This document shows positions 44,650 through 57,900 of a stretch of DNA of 64,000 nucleotides, in pieces (the stretch's first letter is position 1; each line of letters begins with the position of its first letter). The stretch spans positions 188,735,851 through 188,799,850 of the forward strand of contig NC_133156.1 in assembly GCF_040802235.1 (NCBI RefSeq), read 5' to 3'. The translations under genes were made by a program, and so were the position numbers. The stretch comes from Manis javanica (taxonomy: Eukaryota; Chordata; Mammalia; Pholidota; Manidae). The notes under the pieces are model-generated. The model was not told the DNA's origin and did not search any database. It saw nothing but the letters and a program-made list of their open reading frames with translations.

Positions 44650-44790
44650 CATCTCCCAATAAGCCCATACTTAAGATGCTCCCCTAAATTCATGTGGGTG
44701 TGTTTACTGTGGGGTCCTGGTGCCCAGAATGGGGCCTGGCACATGGTAGGTGCTCAGTAAATATTACTTGACTGAATGAATGAGTAAATG
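44650..44790 (+). repeat. L2 LINE 3'-end fragment
   Basis: The typical L2 3' end reads 'ggggcctggcacatggtagg' followed by 'tgctcagtaaatattacttg' and 'actgaatgaatgag'. Confidence 0.7.
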
Positions 44791-44934
44791 ACTCTTGTTC
44801 AAGAACTTCCAGTAGCTCCTTCAATGGTATGGGAAAAATGCCCTAATTCTACAATTAGGTATTTAGGATCCTGCAATCAGATGCCATGCCTGCAGGGTTC
44901 CCCCAGATGCCCTCTGTGTGCTGACTGCACTAGG

Positions 44935-45075
44935 CCAGTTGTCATATTGGCTGGAGGACTTGTTAAAACACAGCCAGCTGGGTCACACCCCCAGAGTTTC
45001 TGAATCAGTAGATCTGGGGTGGGGTGGACATTTACCTTTCTAACAAGTTCCCAGACAATGTTGACGCTGGCTGGG
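44935..45075 (+). repeat. hAT-Charlie-type element
   Basis: The block order 'gacttgttaaaacacagcca', 'cccccagagtttctgaatca', 'gtagatctggggtggggtgg' and 'ctttctaacaagttcccag' identifies a common non-autonomous hAT family. The exact subfamily is not assigned. Confidence 0.65.
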
Positions 45076-46409
45076 AGCCATGCTTTGCCCACATGACTTG
45101 GTTTCCACAAAGGACACCTCTCATCCTGCATCTCACCTGTTGGTCAAGATCTGGCTCAAATGCTACTGTGTTAACACAACGGAACATGGCTAGCAAAGCT
45201 GTACCAGCCTTCACTCGCCTCTAAACTGCTACAGCTGCCTGTGTCTGTCGAGACATGCACCCTATCTGCTCAGCTCTATCTCCCTGACCTGGCAGCTTTA
45301 AAGTTGACTCACAACTGCCAGGTCTTCTCCACACGTCACATTTTGGAATTCCACTCACCCTCTGGGGCTAGCAGAAACCCTGTGGACATGGAACCATTTC
45401 TTCTACCTGGAGTTCTCCCAGTACATCAAGTACCCCACCTCCCTCTCTCTGGTGGAGTTCCTTGAAGGCAGGAGCAGGCTTGGTGCCTTTGCGCACATTC
45501 ATGAGACCTCGCCAGTGTGGCCTTATAACCACAGTGAGCTAAAGACAGGCGGCTTGCCTAGTCAGATTGCATTTCATTCCCTGAGGCCTTATGGAGGATT
45601 CAAAGTACCTAATGCTGTGCTCAGCCCAGGGGGCCAAAGATGAATGAAACACAGATCAATGTCTATTTTCCTGTTCATATTTACTCTTCATTATACCCAC
45701 TCTGCCTTCCTTCCAGCCGCTGGCCTGGGTTGTGATGACCTATGCAGACAGCTGGATATCCTCCCTCATCTAAACAAGTGAGAGGTTCCTATCACCAAAA
45801 CACAGCTCCAGGTTCTCAACTTGACTTGTTGTCTTTGAGACTCAGAAGGAAGTGTGACTTTCGGTGGTAAGCCACATGATGTACCCCATCCAGGCCATGT
45901 GAGAAGCAGATGAAAGATGTTTGCAGTGTGCTTAAATGTCAGTGACTAAGAGCCAGGGAGCACACTGGAACATTCTCACTTCTCAGCTGTGGGCACCTGA
46001 CAGGCTATTGCCCCACCCCATCCTCCTGCCTGAGGGCTTACAGCTTCACGCCCTCACAGCTGTAGGATCCTGAGAGAAATTTTGGGAACCCCATTAAAAC
46101 TACTTAAGCAAAAAGTGAACTTTTTGCTCACCTCTGCAGCTTGGCCCAGTGTGGCTCATGGAATTGAATAAGGAGCTACAGGAACCTGGATTTAGGGGCA
46201 AAAGCTGGTCCCAGGTATGACAGGCCCCTCTCTCTGTCCATCCAGCTCTTATTTCTGCAGATCTTTGCATGCTGGCCTCTCTCCTTCTGCAGGCAGGAGA
46301 AAGGACACCATGACCAGCCCAGTCTGGGTTCCGTGCCCACCAAGGCCATATGGGATGGAAAGGAGCTGTTCCCAGGCCGACCCAAATCAGACATCCACTC
46401 TGAATGGCT
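45076..46409. other. Non-coding sequence, possible old L2 text
   Basis: I see faint L2-like wording near 45080-45500 but no confident boundary and no exon. Confidence 0.35.
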
Positions 46410-46620
46410 AGTAAATATTAAGTCCTCAAAACATGCCAGACACGGTGCTAAGTGTTGAACACGCATGCTCTCATTTGATCCCAAGCTGACTCTATGAGTC
46501 AGGTCCTATATGATATTTGCCTGTCTCATAAATGGAAAGGCATTACACAAATTATACCCAGGTCCTTTCTGCCAGGGTTGGGTTTTCCCACTCAGGAAAT
46601 CTGGATATAAGAACACATTT
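46410..46620 (-). repeat. MIR SINE fragment
   Basis: Inverted MIR blocks are visible: 'tgccagacacggtgctaagt', 'tgctctcatttgatcccaag' and 'gtctcataaatggaaaggc'. Confidence 0.6.
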
Positions 46621-47309
46621 TCTCTAGAAATAAACTGTGGCTTAGGAAGGGTCTAAAAACCAGTTTTATCTCTGGTTAGTTACCAGTAGCTAAGAGGCTA
46701 AGACCCTAAATGTTGTCTAGCCTCTTATAAATATTGTTAGATTTATATTGTTTATATATATATTGCTATATATTATATGTCTCCAGTTGTTAATTCTGGA
46801 TAATTTAGATTTCTCGACTAAGCCACCACCCCTCTGGAATCTACATTGAAGGGAGATAAGTTCTATCATAGAAGGTCAAAGGGGCTTCTTTCCCTGTCCT
46901 ATCCAGCTGAGAATACATAACCTTTGGAATAGCATTTTAAATGATACATGGTCAGATTAGATCAGGATAAGACATGGATTCTCCTTTCAGCCAGAGGGTA
47001 TCTGTCATCTGGTGATGTTCTCATGGTCCGAAGAAGGATCCCTCCTCTGTGGCCTCATTTCTATGACCAGTTCTTGCCTGTATTTCATTTAAGAAGAAAT
47101 AGGCTTAGAGAATTGCTCACAGCTTTACCACTAAGAGAAACTGGATTATAATAGACCCTGGTCACCACCTCACTAAGTGGTCCCATGTCCCTTTAGGGGT
47201 GTAGCTCCTTCAGTGCCAAGGTTCTCCAGGTCTAAGAGTAGCCCCTCCAGGGTTCCTACTACACTGTGAACGTAATGCATCCATGGCTTTGCCTCTACTG
47301 CTCACCATT

Positions 47310-47385
47310 ACAGCCTGACTCCCAGCACAGTGGCTGGCAAACAGTAGGTGCCCAATAAATATTTGTAGAGTAAATGAATAACATT
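47310..47385 (+). repeat. L2 LINE 3'-end fragment
   Basis: The end 'cagtggctggcaaacagtag' plus 'gtgcccaataaatatttgta' followed by 'gagtaaatgaat' is L2-like. Confidence 0.6.
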
Positions 47386-47734
47386 GCATTCTCAAGTGAT
47401 GTCTCAGGTAATTACTGAAATCAGTTGTTGACAGTGAACCAGGGCTACTGTGCTGGTCACTGTAGTTATAAGCAGCAGGGACCATCCTTTCCTAGGTCCA
47501 CAATAAGGACTCACGTTTGTCAAAGACATCTATAATTTTTCTCTCTAGTCGTGAGGGTCCTACTTTTGGTTTTCATCAGTACAAAAGCCAACTCTTTCAG
47601 GAGATACATTCTTTTGTAATATTCTGCCATGATTTTGTTCAGTATAAATCTGACCACAGACTCCAAATCTGGGGCAAAGAACACTCACCTGAAGTCAGGT
47701 GACCAGAGTTTACCAGCTCTGTGGCCACTAGCAA

Positions 47735-47960
47735 GAATCCATATTTACTGAGCACTTACTCTGTGTCTGGCACTTTTATGCATGGTCTTATTTAATCCTC
47801 AAGAAATCCTATGCAAGTGTTGCTCTCATCATCTCCATTTTACCTATGAGGAAAGTAGGATCTTTAGAGTATATGTACCCAGTTCAATGCCACAGTCACA
47901 CGATAATTAGTTATTTCAAAGCTCAACCCATCTGTCTGAATTCAATGCCACTGCTCTCAA
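47735..47960 (-). repeat. MIR SINE fragment
   Basis: Inverted MIR blocks occur in order: 'tttactgagcacttactctg', 'tcttatttaatcctcaagaa', 'catctccattttacctatga'. Confidence 0.75.
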
Positions 47961-48019
47961 ATAACTGCAGCATGCAAGTTACTTAGGCTCCCTAAGCCTC
48001 AACTGCATGATCTACCGTT

Positions 48020-48470
48020 CTCTGTTACCCCAGCTCCACAGGCTTTCCTTCAGTCCCTAGAATGGAAGAGATTCCCTCCTACCACAGGGCTTTTGCACAT
48101 ACTGCTCTTGCCATCTGCAATGCCTGTGGCTCCCCATCCCAAAGCCCCAGTCCTTCCTCTAGTTAATGCCTAATGCCACCTCCTTCTGATCTCAGCATTA
48201 TTTCGTGAGGCAAGTCTTCCTCAACCACAGTCTAGGGTAGAGTCCTTTGTTAAATGTTCTCTTAGAACCAGGCTCCTTTCCTCAGGGGTTCTCATCACTG
48301 ACTATAATCATGCATTGAAGGGTGTGGTTATTTGATTTAGGTCCATCTCCCCTCACCAACAGTGGGCTTCTGGAGAGAAGGGACTCTGTCTGCCCCACTT
48401 ATCAATGTCTTCTCAGTGCTTGGTACTCAATGAACACGTGTGGAATAATGTTGTATGAGATGTGTAACAG
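48020..48470 (+). repeat. L2 LINE 3'-end fragment
   Basis: The L2 3' landmarks run in order: 'ccacagggcttttgcacata' and 'ctgctcttgccatctgcaat', 'cctccttctgatctcagc', then 'gagaagggactctgtctgcc' and 'gtgcttggtactcaatgaac'. Confidence 0.65.
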
Positions 48471-48560
48471 GACAGGCCAGAGCCTGCTGCCTCCATCTCT
48501 TGATTCCCAGGAGGCAGGATGTTTGAAAAAAATCCAGTTTGATGAAGCCATCTTGAAATT

Positions 48561-48722
48561 ACCTGTCAAAATGCAAAGTCACTTGGTTTTATTGCCAAGT
48601 AACATGTACAGCTGACATTCCTGACTTTGTGCAGTTCATAATCCCCATCCTGCCCATGAGGGACTCCCACAGTGTCCTTGATCTCTGTTGTGCTTGAACT
48701 TCTATGGGATGAATTATTTTTA
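48561..48722 (+). repeat. Diverged local repeat, copy 1
   Basis: This aligns by eye with 50568-50728 in the same orientation. Shared blocks include 'gagggactcccacag' and 'ctgtcaaaatgcaa' (ctgtcaaagtgcaa in copy 2). The family is unknown. Confidence 0.55.
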
Positions 48723-50567
48723 TAATTAGAAAAGGCCAAAAAGAGAGTTTTTAAAGTCTGTCAGAACTGGGTAAGACTCAAATGCTACTTTACTTCTGTC
48801 TCTAACAACCCTAATTTGGAAGGAAGTAGAATGCATTTCATGTATGTCTTTTATGGAAAGTGTTTAAAGAAGTACTAGAAATTTAACAACTGAAGATTTT
48901 TTACTAAGCATTCTGAAGTTAAGAAAAAGCGAAAATGTCATGGTGCAAATGCCCTCACTGCCCCTGCCACCACAGTGTGCTGTTAACTTTAAGGGATCGA
49001 GCAAATAATTTGAGAGGCAGAACATTAGGATACAAGCGATTTCTCAGAGAAGGGCCATGCTTGGTGGTCTGACTGATGGCACCTCCTGAGAGGAGCAGAT
49101 GGAGCGAACGCAGGAGCGTGGTTCTGTGTGCCAGGTGGTACCTGATACATTCTTCCCTGACCCCTGCTTTACCCCACGCCCCATCCTGCAGAAAGGAAGA
49201 CCAAGGTTGGAGTGACACTACTTGATTTCGCACAGTACCAGTTACTCTTTAAAACTCAAAGACTTAGTAGGTGTTTTTGTTTGGTCATGTCAAAGAATTA
49301 GCTCATGAAATGACTGCATTCAAATTTTACATACCTGAGATAGCGCCCCTCCTTTCCCAGCTGTGACCCTAGATTCTAGCAACCTTCCAGCTCCTTACTA
49401 GTAAGAATCTCTGATTGCTTGGTTATTGGAAAGGAACCTCAGAGAGCTGGGAAAGAACTCCTGCTTTTGCTTGTCTGCAGGACACAGCAAAGGGCTGCGT
49501 TGACAGGAGCAGAGCAGTAATAATGGCAAGAGAGTGAGGATTCCCAGCCCCAATTCAGTTAGGTGCTTCTCATCTCCTTTGGTGTCAGTCAATCTTACCA
49601 CATTTGAGTGATTTTTCTCCCTTTACCTCTCTCTGGTGGGCCAGATCCAAGCAAATCCCACTTTCTAACCTGTAATCAAGTTTTGAGTGTTGGAGTGGGA
49701 TTCTGTAACATAAGGAAGAAGTTTAAGCACAAATTTCTGGAGAGTCAGAGAAAACAATACTTCCTGGATTCAGTGATTGGGTGGGCTGGGACACTGGCAG
49801 GCAGATAAAGAGAAATGTGGCAGCCTGGTTTACCCCAGTTCTTCTCTGCAAGGCCACGGTAGAGGAATGTGTAAGAGCTTCTGCAAGTGTGTGACAGCCC
49901 TTATTCTGAACTGTATGTATCTGCCACTTGATGACCATCCTACTGGATGCCTGGTTGGAAAGCAGTACTCCTAGGACTCATACTCTGGGGAGGACACCGT
50001 GGCAGTGCCTTGCCTGTATTCTCTCTGCTCTGACTTCTACACTCCAAAGGCTGGTGATTTCACATACCTGCTTCTCTGTCCATGAGACTTTATTTGGCCA
50101 AGGGAGCATATTAGGCCTGGGAACCAGAAAAGGGGAGTGAATGTCCTTGAAGCAGCCCTTAACCCCTGGTGCATGGGGACTTGGGGGATAACTAGCCCAG
50201 CTCCCTTGCATCTCAGCTGGGGTTACTGAAGTGAGTCTATACAATGGAATTGACCCCCACTTGCCCTCAGTGGCAACTGTTTGATCACACATCCTTTATT
50301 GCCTTCTTTCCTCCCCGGCCTCCCCTCTCCATTCCCCTTCCAGTGTTTCCTGGGACCACCTTCCAAATGAAATACTTGTCCTTGAAGCCCTGTTTTACAC
50401 CATGCTCTGGGGACCCCAAACTAAGACATCCACCTTACTGACTGCTCTGGACATGTAGCTGAGCAGTGCCCATGTGGCGCTCTGAAGCCTTTGTCAGCTT
50501 CCTGAAAACAAGGATAACCTGGTTGTAAGAACATTTAACCTACACCTCATTGGAGGAGTATTAAGCC
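48723..50567. other. Non-coding sequence, nothing recognised
   Basis: I see no supported exon or repeat here. Confidence 0.4.
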
Positions 50568-50728
50568 CTGTCAAAGTGCAAGATCACTAAGTTTTATCAC
50601 TAAATAATGTGCACGGCCAGCATTTCCAACCTTCGTGCTGCCAGTCAGTCCCCCACACAGAGCAGAGGGACTCCCACAGTTGTCTTTGTCTCTGTTTGGT
50701 TTGAGTTTTCATGTGGTGCATTATTTAA
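50568..50728 (+). repeat. Diverged local repeat, copy 2
   Basis: Counterpart of 48561-48722, about 2 kb away, with small indels and perhaps 70% identity by eye. Confidence 0.55.
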
Positions 50729-51029
50729 CCCATACCTAATTGGAATAGTGTTAAACAATTCTAGATTAATTCTCACTGGAAAATCTCATCTTATTAAGTG
50801 TTTAACAGAAGTTAAGTTTCATTACCGAAGCTGATCGGATTCTATTATTTAATGACTTGAAAGGAGACGGATGTCAAACACTCAAACCCATTTTTCTGGT
50901 CAACCTTTTATAACACTAAGCCAGTCTTCTTTGTTAAAAGAGTAGTTGTTTTTAGCTTTTCTCTGATTATTAAGTACCTAAATTCTTAGCAGATCCTCCG
51001 AATACCTAGAATGTCTTCTAGCAACACTT

Positions 51030-51195
51030 TTAAAGGAGTGGTTCTCTGCCCTAAGTGTGCACTGGAGTCACCTGGGGAACTTCTGTTTCCAGGGACTCCT
51101 GGGTCCCCCTCCAGGTCAGTTCAAATGGCAGCAGTAATATTAAGGTTCTACAGGTGGTTCTAATGTGTATCCAGGGGTAAGAACCACTGATATAA
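51030..51195. repeat. hAT-Charlie-type element
   Basis: The segment begins 'gagtggttctctgccctaag', contains 'ggagtcacctggggaacttc', and ends 'ggggtaagaaccactgata', which are decayed terminal inverted repeats of the family at 44935. Confidence 0.6.
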
Positions 51196-51924
51196 GGGGA
51201 CAGAGCTTCTACAAGGCTGTGGAACAGCTGCCCCAGGAGCTGCACCTCTGGACAGAGCAAGAGGAGCAGAAAGTGCCCCTGGGGCAGCCCCAGGTGACAC
51301 AGCACACCTCGTACTAACACCACGGCCTCTGTGGCCTGCGTCGCTCACACTTCTCTCCCTGCTCTTGAGCCAAGAGGCCTCAGCAAGGCCCTCATCAGCC
51401 CACGCTCTAATGAGAAAACCTCCACTGTGCAATGACCTTTTGTTCCCATCACATAGCAAAGCACGCGCCTCCCCAAGGAGATTTTGAATCAGGGATTTTA
51501 TTTTCTCATTTGAAAGTTTGGGCAGTTGAACCTCATGCATTTTCATTTCCCTGTCTTGCAAGCTGGGTAATTTTTGCTCCTGGCTGAACCTCCAGGTATT
51601 TTCTCAGCCTCGTGGATGTGGCTGCCTTTATCCCTGGAGTGTAATTCTAGAGAAGGAGTTCCTTATGTTCCCAGAAACAAAGAAGTACAAAAACAAAAAA
51701 ACACAAAAGCAAGAAAATGGAACCTATAGGCTGTGACTAGCCTCTCCTAAGCCTGGCCGGTAAGAGCTTAGGACCTCAGAGAGCTTCCTTAAGCCTGATA
51801 ATGCTCACGCCGTTCTTCATACAACATTCTTTCCATTGCCTGTGACAATGACAGCCAGTTGTGCCCCATGGTTCACTCTTCCCTCTACAGCAGCATGTCC
51901 AGGAGAACTGGCTGTTCATAATGA
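51196..51924. other. Non-coding sequence, nothing recognised
   Basis: The 133-codon frame on the minus strand at 51160-51561 overlaps the hAT end and has no motif. I treat it as chance. Confidence 0.4.
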
Positions 51925-52115
51925 AAATGCTCTATATCTACACTGTCCGGTATGGTCACCAGGAGCTATGTGTGGCTTCTGAGTACTTGACAAGTGGTTT
52001 GCCTGACTGATGGACTGAATTTGAAATTTTGTTTAATTTTACTTCATTGAAATTTCAGTTGCTACATGTGGCTAGTGGGCTGTTAGTATTAAATAGTGCA
52101 GTTCTAGAGTGCTCC
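51925..52115 (+). repeat. MER5A-like hAT-Charlie element
   Basis: The text reads 'aatgctctatatctacactg', 'tccggtatggtcaccaggag', 'gactgaatttgaaattttg' and 'ttgctacatgtggctagtgg', matching the usual order of MER5A-type elements. Confidence 0.7.
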
Positions 52116-52505
52116 CGGTTTTTTAGCTGGGTCATGGTCACCAGAGGTACAGACTATGTTTCACAGCCTCTCTTACAGGCATGTGATTAAGTTTTGGTCA
52201 ATAGGTGTGAGGGGAAGTGATACAGATAACTTCCAGGTCATGCCCACTCCTTGCTGGCTGCACTGGATGTGGCCATGCGCCATCTGGAATCAGATGATGA
52301 GGGCAACACCTTAGAGAGAGCAGAGCAATAAGATAAAAGGAACCTGCCTCTCCAAGAATGACTTCGGGTAGCAGTGCCCCAACTCTGGCTCAGACAAAAT
52401 ATGCACAGGAGAAACTAAACTTCCATTTCATTTAAGCTACTGGTACTTTGGGTCTCTGACATCGAGCATATATCCCTATATGCTATCCTAACCAATGTAC
52501 TGCCC
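52116..52505 (+). repeat. Ancient repeat of unassigned family
   Basis: The segment ends with a 'tttaagctactggtactttg' block and 'ctatcctaaccaatgtac', wording shared by an old mammalian LTR or DNA-element family that I cannot name. Boundaries are approximate. Confidence 0.4.
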
Positions 52506-53789
52506 ACCTTTGTCTTACAGAGACTGAGGAACAAATATCCTCTTTATGATTTTGATCATGTGATTTCAAAACTTCTGTCAGGTCCTTGTGGAGCTTAAGG
52601 GCAGATCCCCAGAGTAAGGGGCCTCTGCTTAGAGAAGCATCCTGGGGATCTGGTACGTCTGCAGAGGTGGACCTGAGTTCGGTGGGGAGTAAGAGGGAGA
52701 GAGAGAGCTAGGTGCTGTATATAAGAAAGAAATTGGAATTTGGAGAAGACTGGTCCTAGAGGGGGCAGAAGGGCCTGGAGAGAGGAAAAGGAGAGACCTG
52801 CAAAAATGGTATCAAGACAGGCCTAAAGGATGATCTGGCCAGCAGGAAATTTTCCAAGCCGACAATAATGGATGGACTTTCACACCATGACAGCTGTGGT
52901 TCCTATGCTGTTTTGTAACCTCTCCATTTCTCCAAACACTGCTACAACACAGCCTCATGTTGGTGCACTTTGCCAACAGCAAAGGAATTAGGGCATATCC
53001 GGCAAGGGGCGGAGTAGGGTGGAGACCAGAGCAGTCCTAGGAGGCAGGCATGGTGTGAGCTCACGAGTGCAGTGGAAGCAAGAACTGCCTATAAGACAAG
53101 CACCTGAGAGGCCCTGAGACACCGGGGGAGGAGTACGCTGTCTTCCACCAAATGTGGGAGGGGGATTCCTGCCTGTCAGCAGGAATGTTAGAGAAGTGTC
53201 ACCCCAGAAACCTGTATAGCCTACGATATTCAGACAACTGACGCTTGGTGTTGCAGTCCCACATGGCACCATCTTTCCTTCTGGCCAGCCCCCAAAGACC
53301 TGAAAGCTAAGTCAGGAAGGGAAACAAACATTTCTGTCATGCTTTCTCTGCATTGCCCTGGATTAGAGGAGATCTGCTCCTCTTAAATCTAGAATACATA
53401 ATCACTAGGGGAGTGAGAAAATCTGCAACTGGTCAGAAGTCCAAGAAGGAAGGGTATGTGTGGTGGCTGGGTGGGCAGGGAGGGCGGTGCTCCCTGGTTT
53501 GAGGTGGGCCAGAACCCCATATCTCAACTGGCTCCAAGACAAAGCATGTGACATTCACAGAATGGGGTTTGCTGTGGTTACTGCCAATAGTAACACTTGG
53601 GCTCAACATTCAAATATACCCTGTTTACACTTGCTCAAGTGATGCAATTTTAGGAGCTGTACCTGAGCAATAAAAAGGTGACATGCGTTTCTATGGTAAC
53701 CCTCTTTGAATAAGGTCCTATCACATTTTTAATCAGGTGAAGGCATAGACTGAAGGTTGGGATCTATTGGTGAAAGAACATTTGAAAAT
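52506..53789. other. Non-coding sequence, nothing recognised
   Basis: I see no supported gene or repeat here. Confidence 0.4.
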
Positions 53790-54030
53790 AATGATCATTG
53801 ATATTTACTGAGTGCCTTCTATGTACCGGTATTATGCTAGGCACTCTCCATTGATAAATTCTTTACAACAATTCTATGTCACAACTTTATTTGCATATTA
53901 ACAGATAAGGAAATTGAGGCTAAGAGAAGATTAATAATTGCCACAAAGTCACATGGTAAGGAAGTGGTGTGGCAGGGCTTTGAGCTCTGGCCAGCTGCCA
54001 CCAGAGTTCACACACTTTGCCTCTACCACT
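53790..54030 (-). repeat. MIR SINE, nearly full length
   Basis: The inverted MIR reads: 'gatatttactgagtgccttc', 'tattatgctaggcactctcc', 'aagtcacatggtaaggaagt' and 'tggcagggctttgagctctg'. Confidence 0.8.
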
Positions 54031-54590
54031 GTCTGCCTCTTTGTTCTGTGGTGTTGTACCTTGGCCTTGGGTACACACAACCCTTCAGAAACAATCAGGC
54101 TCTCCCATGAACCCAAAACCTAGCATGGAGGACTCTAATCTCAGATGGCAAATATTCCAGTGTGAAACTCCAGGGCTACTAAGGTGCAGCTTAGAAGTTT
54201 TTGTTTCTGTTAGTTGCATACATCTCTCTATCAACTTAGTTATTAGTCACATCACAAAAACCCTGAAAGCAGAATGTTTCCAGTGCATTTCTATTATTTG
54301 ACATTTCTAGCAGTTTGCCCTCCAGGAAAATATGAATTTATTGTAATTTGAACAACACTTACTTTCAACCCCAACTTTAATTCGACTGAACATGGGGCCC
54401 ACTCATTTTGATATTCACTGCCTGCTGAAATGATGACACATATTTTCACTAAATCTTGCATGTAGTAGGAAAATAATATTTCATTTAAATACAATATATA
54501 GTAGTTCTGTTGAGTTAAACCTTAATGCAGCACATTTTAAACATAGTAGAGTATCTGACTGAAGATTGTATGCACAGTATATTCTCTATA

Positions 54591-54912
54591 TTCTTTTTTA
54601 AACTGAGGTATAATTGACATATAACATCATTTTCAGGTTATAATGATTGTATATTTGTATCTATTACAAAATGATCACCATAACAAGCCTATTTAAGATC
54701 TATCATTACAGGTAATTACAAATATTTTTTCTTGTGATGAGAACTTTTAAGATCTACTCAATTAGCAACTTTCAAATATGCAATGCAGTATCATTAATGA
54801 TAGTCATGCTGTACATTACATCTCCATGATTTTACAATTGGAAGTTTCTACCTTTGACCCTCTTCACCCATTTTGCTCCCCCCACCATGCCCTGCCTCTA
54901 GAACCACAACTA
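54591..54912 (-). repeat. Old L1 (L1MA/MB-type) 3' end
   Basis: The plus strand reads 'aaactgaggtataattgaca' and 'tataacatcattttcaggtt', then 'ctactcaattagcaactttc' and 'ctgtacattacatctccatg'. This is the inverted 3' UTR of an older L1. Confidence 0.8.
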
Positions 54913-57900
54913 TGGCCTTTCTTAAATTAATACCTAGGGTTAGATTATCTGTCAGTTTAACTCTTTTATTGCAAACTTATCCAAGTAAAATAATATATTG
55001 AATGATTCTGGAAGAAGACTATTTCTTCCATTTTGAGGTAGCATCTCTTACCTTAGAATTAAGAATATGAGGTTTATCTGAAACTGGCTTTGCTGGATTG
55101 AAAAGACTTTTTTTTATTATGGTATTAATTTTTAAAAGGAATGGTCTAAAACTGTCACCCTGTTATGTAAGAATCTGTATTTTGAATACATAATGTATTT
55201 TGGTGTATACTGAACTCATATTACCACATTGGTAGAAAGTAAAAAGACGGGTTTTAATTTTGTTACATTAGCAGTTATATCAAATGTTATAAAGGAGAAG
55301 ATAGACTTGAGCAGCTTGTAAAAGTACTAAGTTTGATACTCTTTTTGTCAGGTTTATGGAGAAATTTGAGGGTTTAACCTTGTCCTTAAAAAGGTCCATA
55401 AAGGAGAAGTATGTCAGTTGTATTGAAAAGGGCCTCAAAAGAGCTTCTCCCTGCAGGATTCAGAACTTATACAGCATCATCAGATAGTCTCAGTTCCGCT
55501 GGTGAAATCTGGCTTCTCACGTAAAACAGGATCCTGAGGAACGACGTTTACAAAGCACGGATCTAGCTGGTTTGGAGCAAGGCATCACACATTCACAGTG
55601 CAGTCCCCACGGCTGGCACACAACAAACTGCCAACATTTGTAGCACAAAGAGCTGGCCCTTGGCTTTGACCCCCATGGCTAGTGCCTGGAGAAACAGATA
55701 AGGGGTCATGTGGTTTGCCCCTAATAATCATGTTCTCCTGACATGGTGAATTTTTGCACAAAATTACCAAGAGTAATAGAATACTTTTTACTTCAGTAAG
55801 CCACTACTGTGAGTGAAAAATACACAGTGACTGTTGGAGAGATTGGAATTTCTTTTTCTAAAATATTTGGAGCTGACTCTATATTTCTTCCCACCCAGGA
55901 AAAAATTGCTACAACCCTTCAGTGGATACAAGTGAAATTTGTTTTGTTTTAAATGTGAGTTATGATAAATCTAGGCATTAGAAACTTAGAAAGAGGAAAA
56001 CTTATCTGAGCAGGGATAGTAGCCAAAAACTCAGGGCAATATTGGGGGAAAAAATCCTGTTGCCCCAAGACTTTTCAGACTTGTGTGTGTCTGGCCCTGT
56101 TGAGAGATACCCTGCACTCAACTATTGCCTTCCTGGGCTGCAGGATTCCTCAGACGTTCCCACCAGTCTCATGAGTGAACACACATCTATGAAGCAGAAT
56201 AAAATATTATCTGGAAGAAGGGATATGTTAGTCAACATTGCTGATTTCCAGTCTGTCAGAGTCCCTAAGGAAGAGACTAAGGGTGGGTAAGTTTGGAATG
56301 TGGGAACTGGGTGGAGAAGGGAAAGGGGATCAAGAAATGTGCTTAGAGTATGAGATGGGGCTGTGGCAGGCATGAAGAGGGCATTGGGCCACCAGCGGAG
56401 GCTGGGGGCCTAAGTTTGGGGACTAGAAGCAAAGCCATCCCTGGCTGCATCCCCATTAAGTCCTCATCGACTCTGACATGGTACATTTTTTTTTAAACCA
56501 GTTGTTCATAAACTGTTACACAGCCCTTGTCTTCATCAGTCACAAAGCCTGCAAACCCATCATGCCACAAAGCAACATGACCCTTCCCACTGTGCCTATG
56601 TGGTCTCAGCAGCACTCCCGATCACAGCCGTTTCTGGACTGTTCACTTCCTAAGTGCTCCAGGCATAGGGGCAGTGTGGGAGCCTGAAGTCCACAGAGCT
56701 GGTGACCTCACTGAAACCCTCAGTCCTAGCCTGCTCTCAGGGACTTTTCACCATCGCTGCCCCTAACAGATAAACAAGCAGGTAGCATTTCCCTGCTGGC
56801 CCCACTCTGCCACCTCCTGCCCTCTAAGAGGGGCGGGAAGTAAGAGGAAAAAGATCAAGTCTCAATTATCCTCACGCCAGATAATAAGCCATGGAATCAA
56901 CCTCAAGAACCATTGGGGTTTCCCTAGATAACTGTCCAGTGTCCTCCCCCTAACACTTTGCTTTTCAGACCCATCACTCAAGATGTCCTGAGTCATGGGT
57001 AATTTACCAGCTGCTTTACCAGTTCCATTACTTCACAGTGGGTGGAAGCTTCCAATTGGCCTGTAGCCCTCTAAAACTAAAAAACAAGCCTATTTTCTTT
57101 CATATTGAGTTTTCAGGCTTCAGCCAGCACACTAATATACCCCAAAGAGCATCCTTAAAATAGGGTACTTCCAGATAGTAGTCCTGACATGTGGACCTGT
57201 GTCCTGTCTAAATTTAAAATGTCTATTTTCTCCCCCTCTTTCTGGGAAGCTGACCTAAACAACTAAAGATGTGCTATGAATGGCTTTCAAGACTCAGCTT
57301 GTAGGTTCTAATTAAAATTAAGACAATAATAATATCGCTTTGTATTTCACTGCACCTTTCTTCCAAAGTGCTCCGAGCACTCTCAGCTGCGTGAGGACAG
57401 GTATCACATGTTTGTCTGTGTCTACCTGCAGATTCTAATTGCACCTTCTTTTGATTTTGATTCTCAACTCATCTTCCTTTCCAGAGCCTGGGGCATGAAG
57501 GTGCATCAACTGGACGAACTTTCCTGGGTGTCTGGCCTGCTTTCCACCCTTGATATCCGATGGAGGAGCTTGTCACTCATCTGGCTGATCCTTTGGGGCT
57601 GTGCTGGCTCCACCCAGTCCCTTCCTGCCAGAGACCGGAGCCTCTCCACATTGCCCTCAGTCCCCATACCCCAGTGCCAGGGAGTGAGCTCGGCTCCCCA
57701 CCTTTGCCACCAGGGAAGGCCTCTCCTATGAAAGCTCTGGAGCCCTAGGCCTGCCCTGGTGGACTCTATGCCCTCGCCCTCTTTGACTCGGCCCCCCAGG
57801 CAGGGGGGTGCTTGCGCTGCTTATGCCCCGCTACTTTGTGCCCATGCAACTGGAGGCAAGCATCCCATGGAAGCTTTGTTTTGTCTTCCGGGATCCCTTT

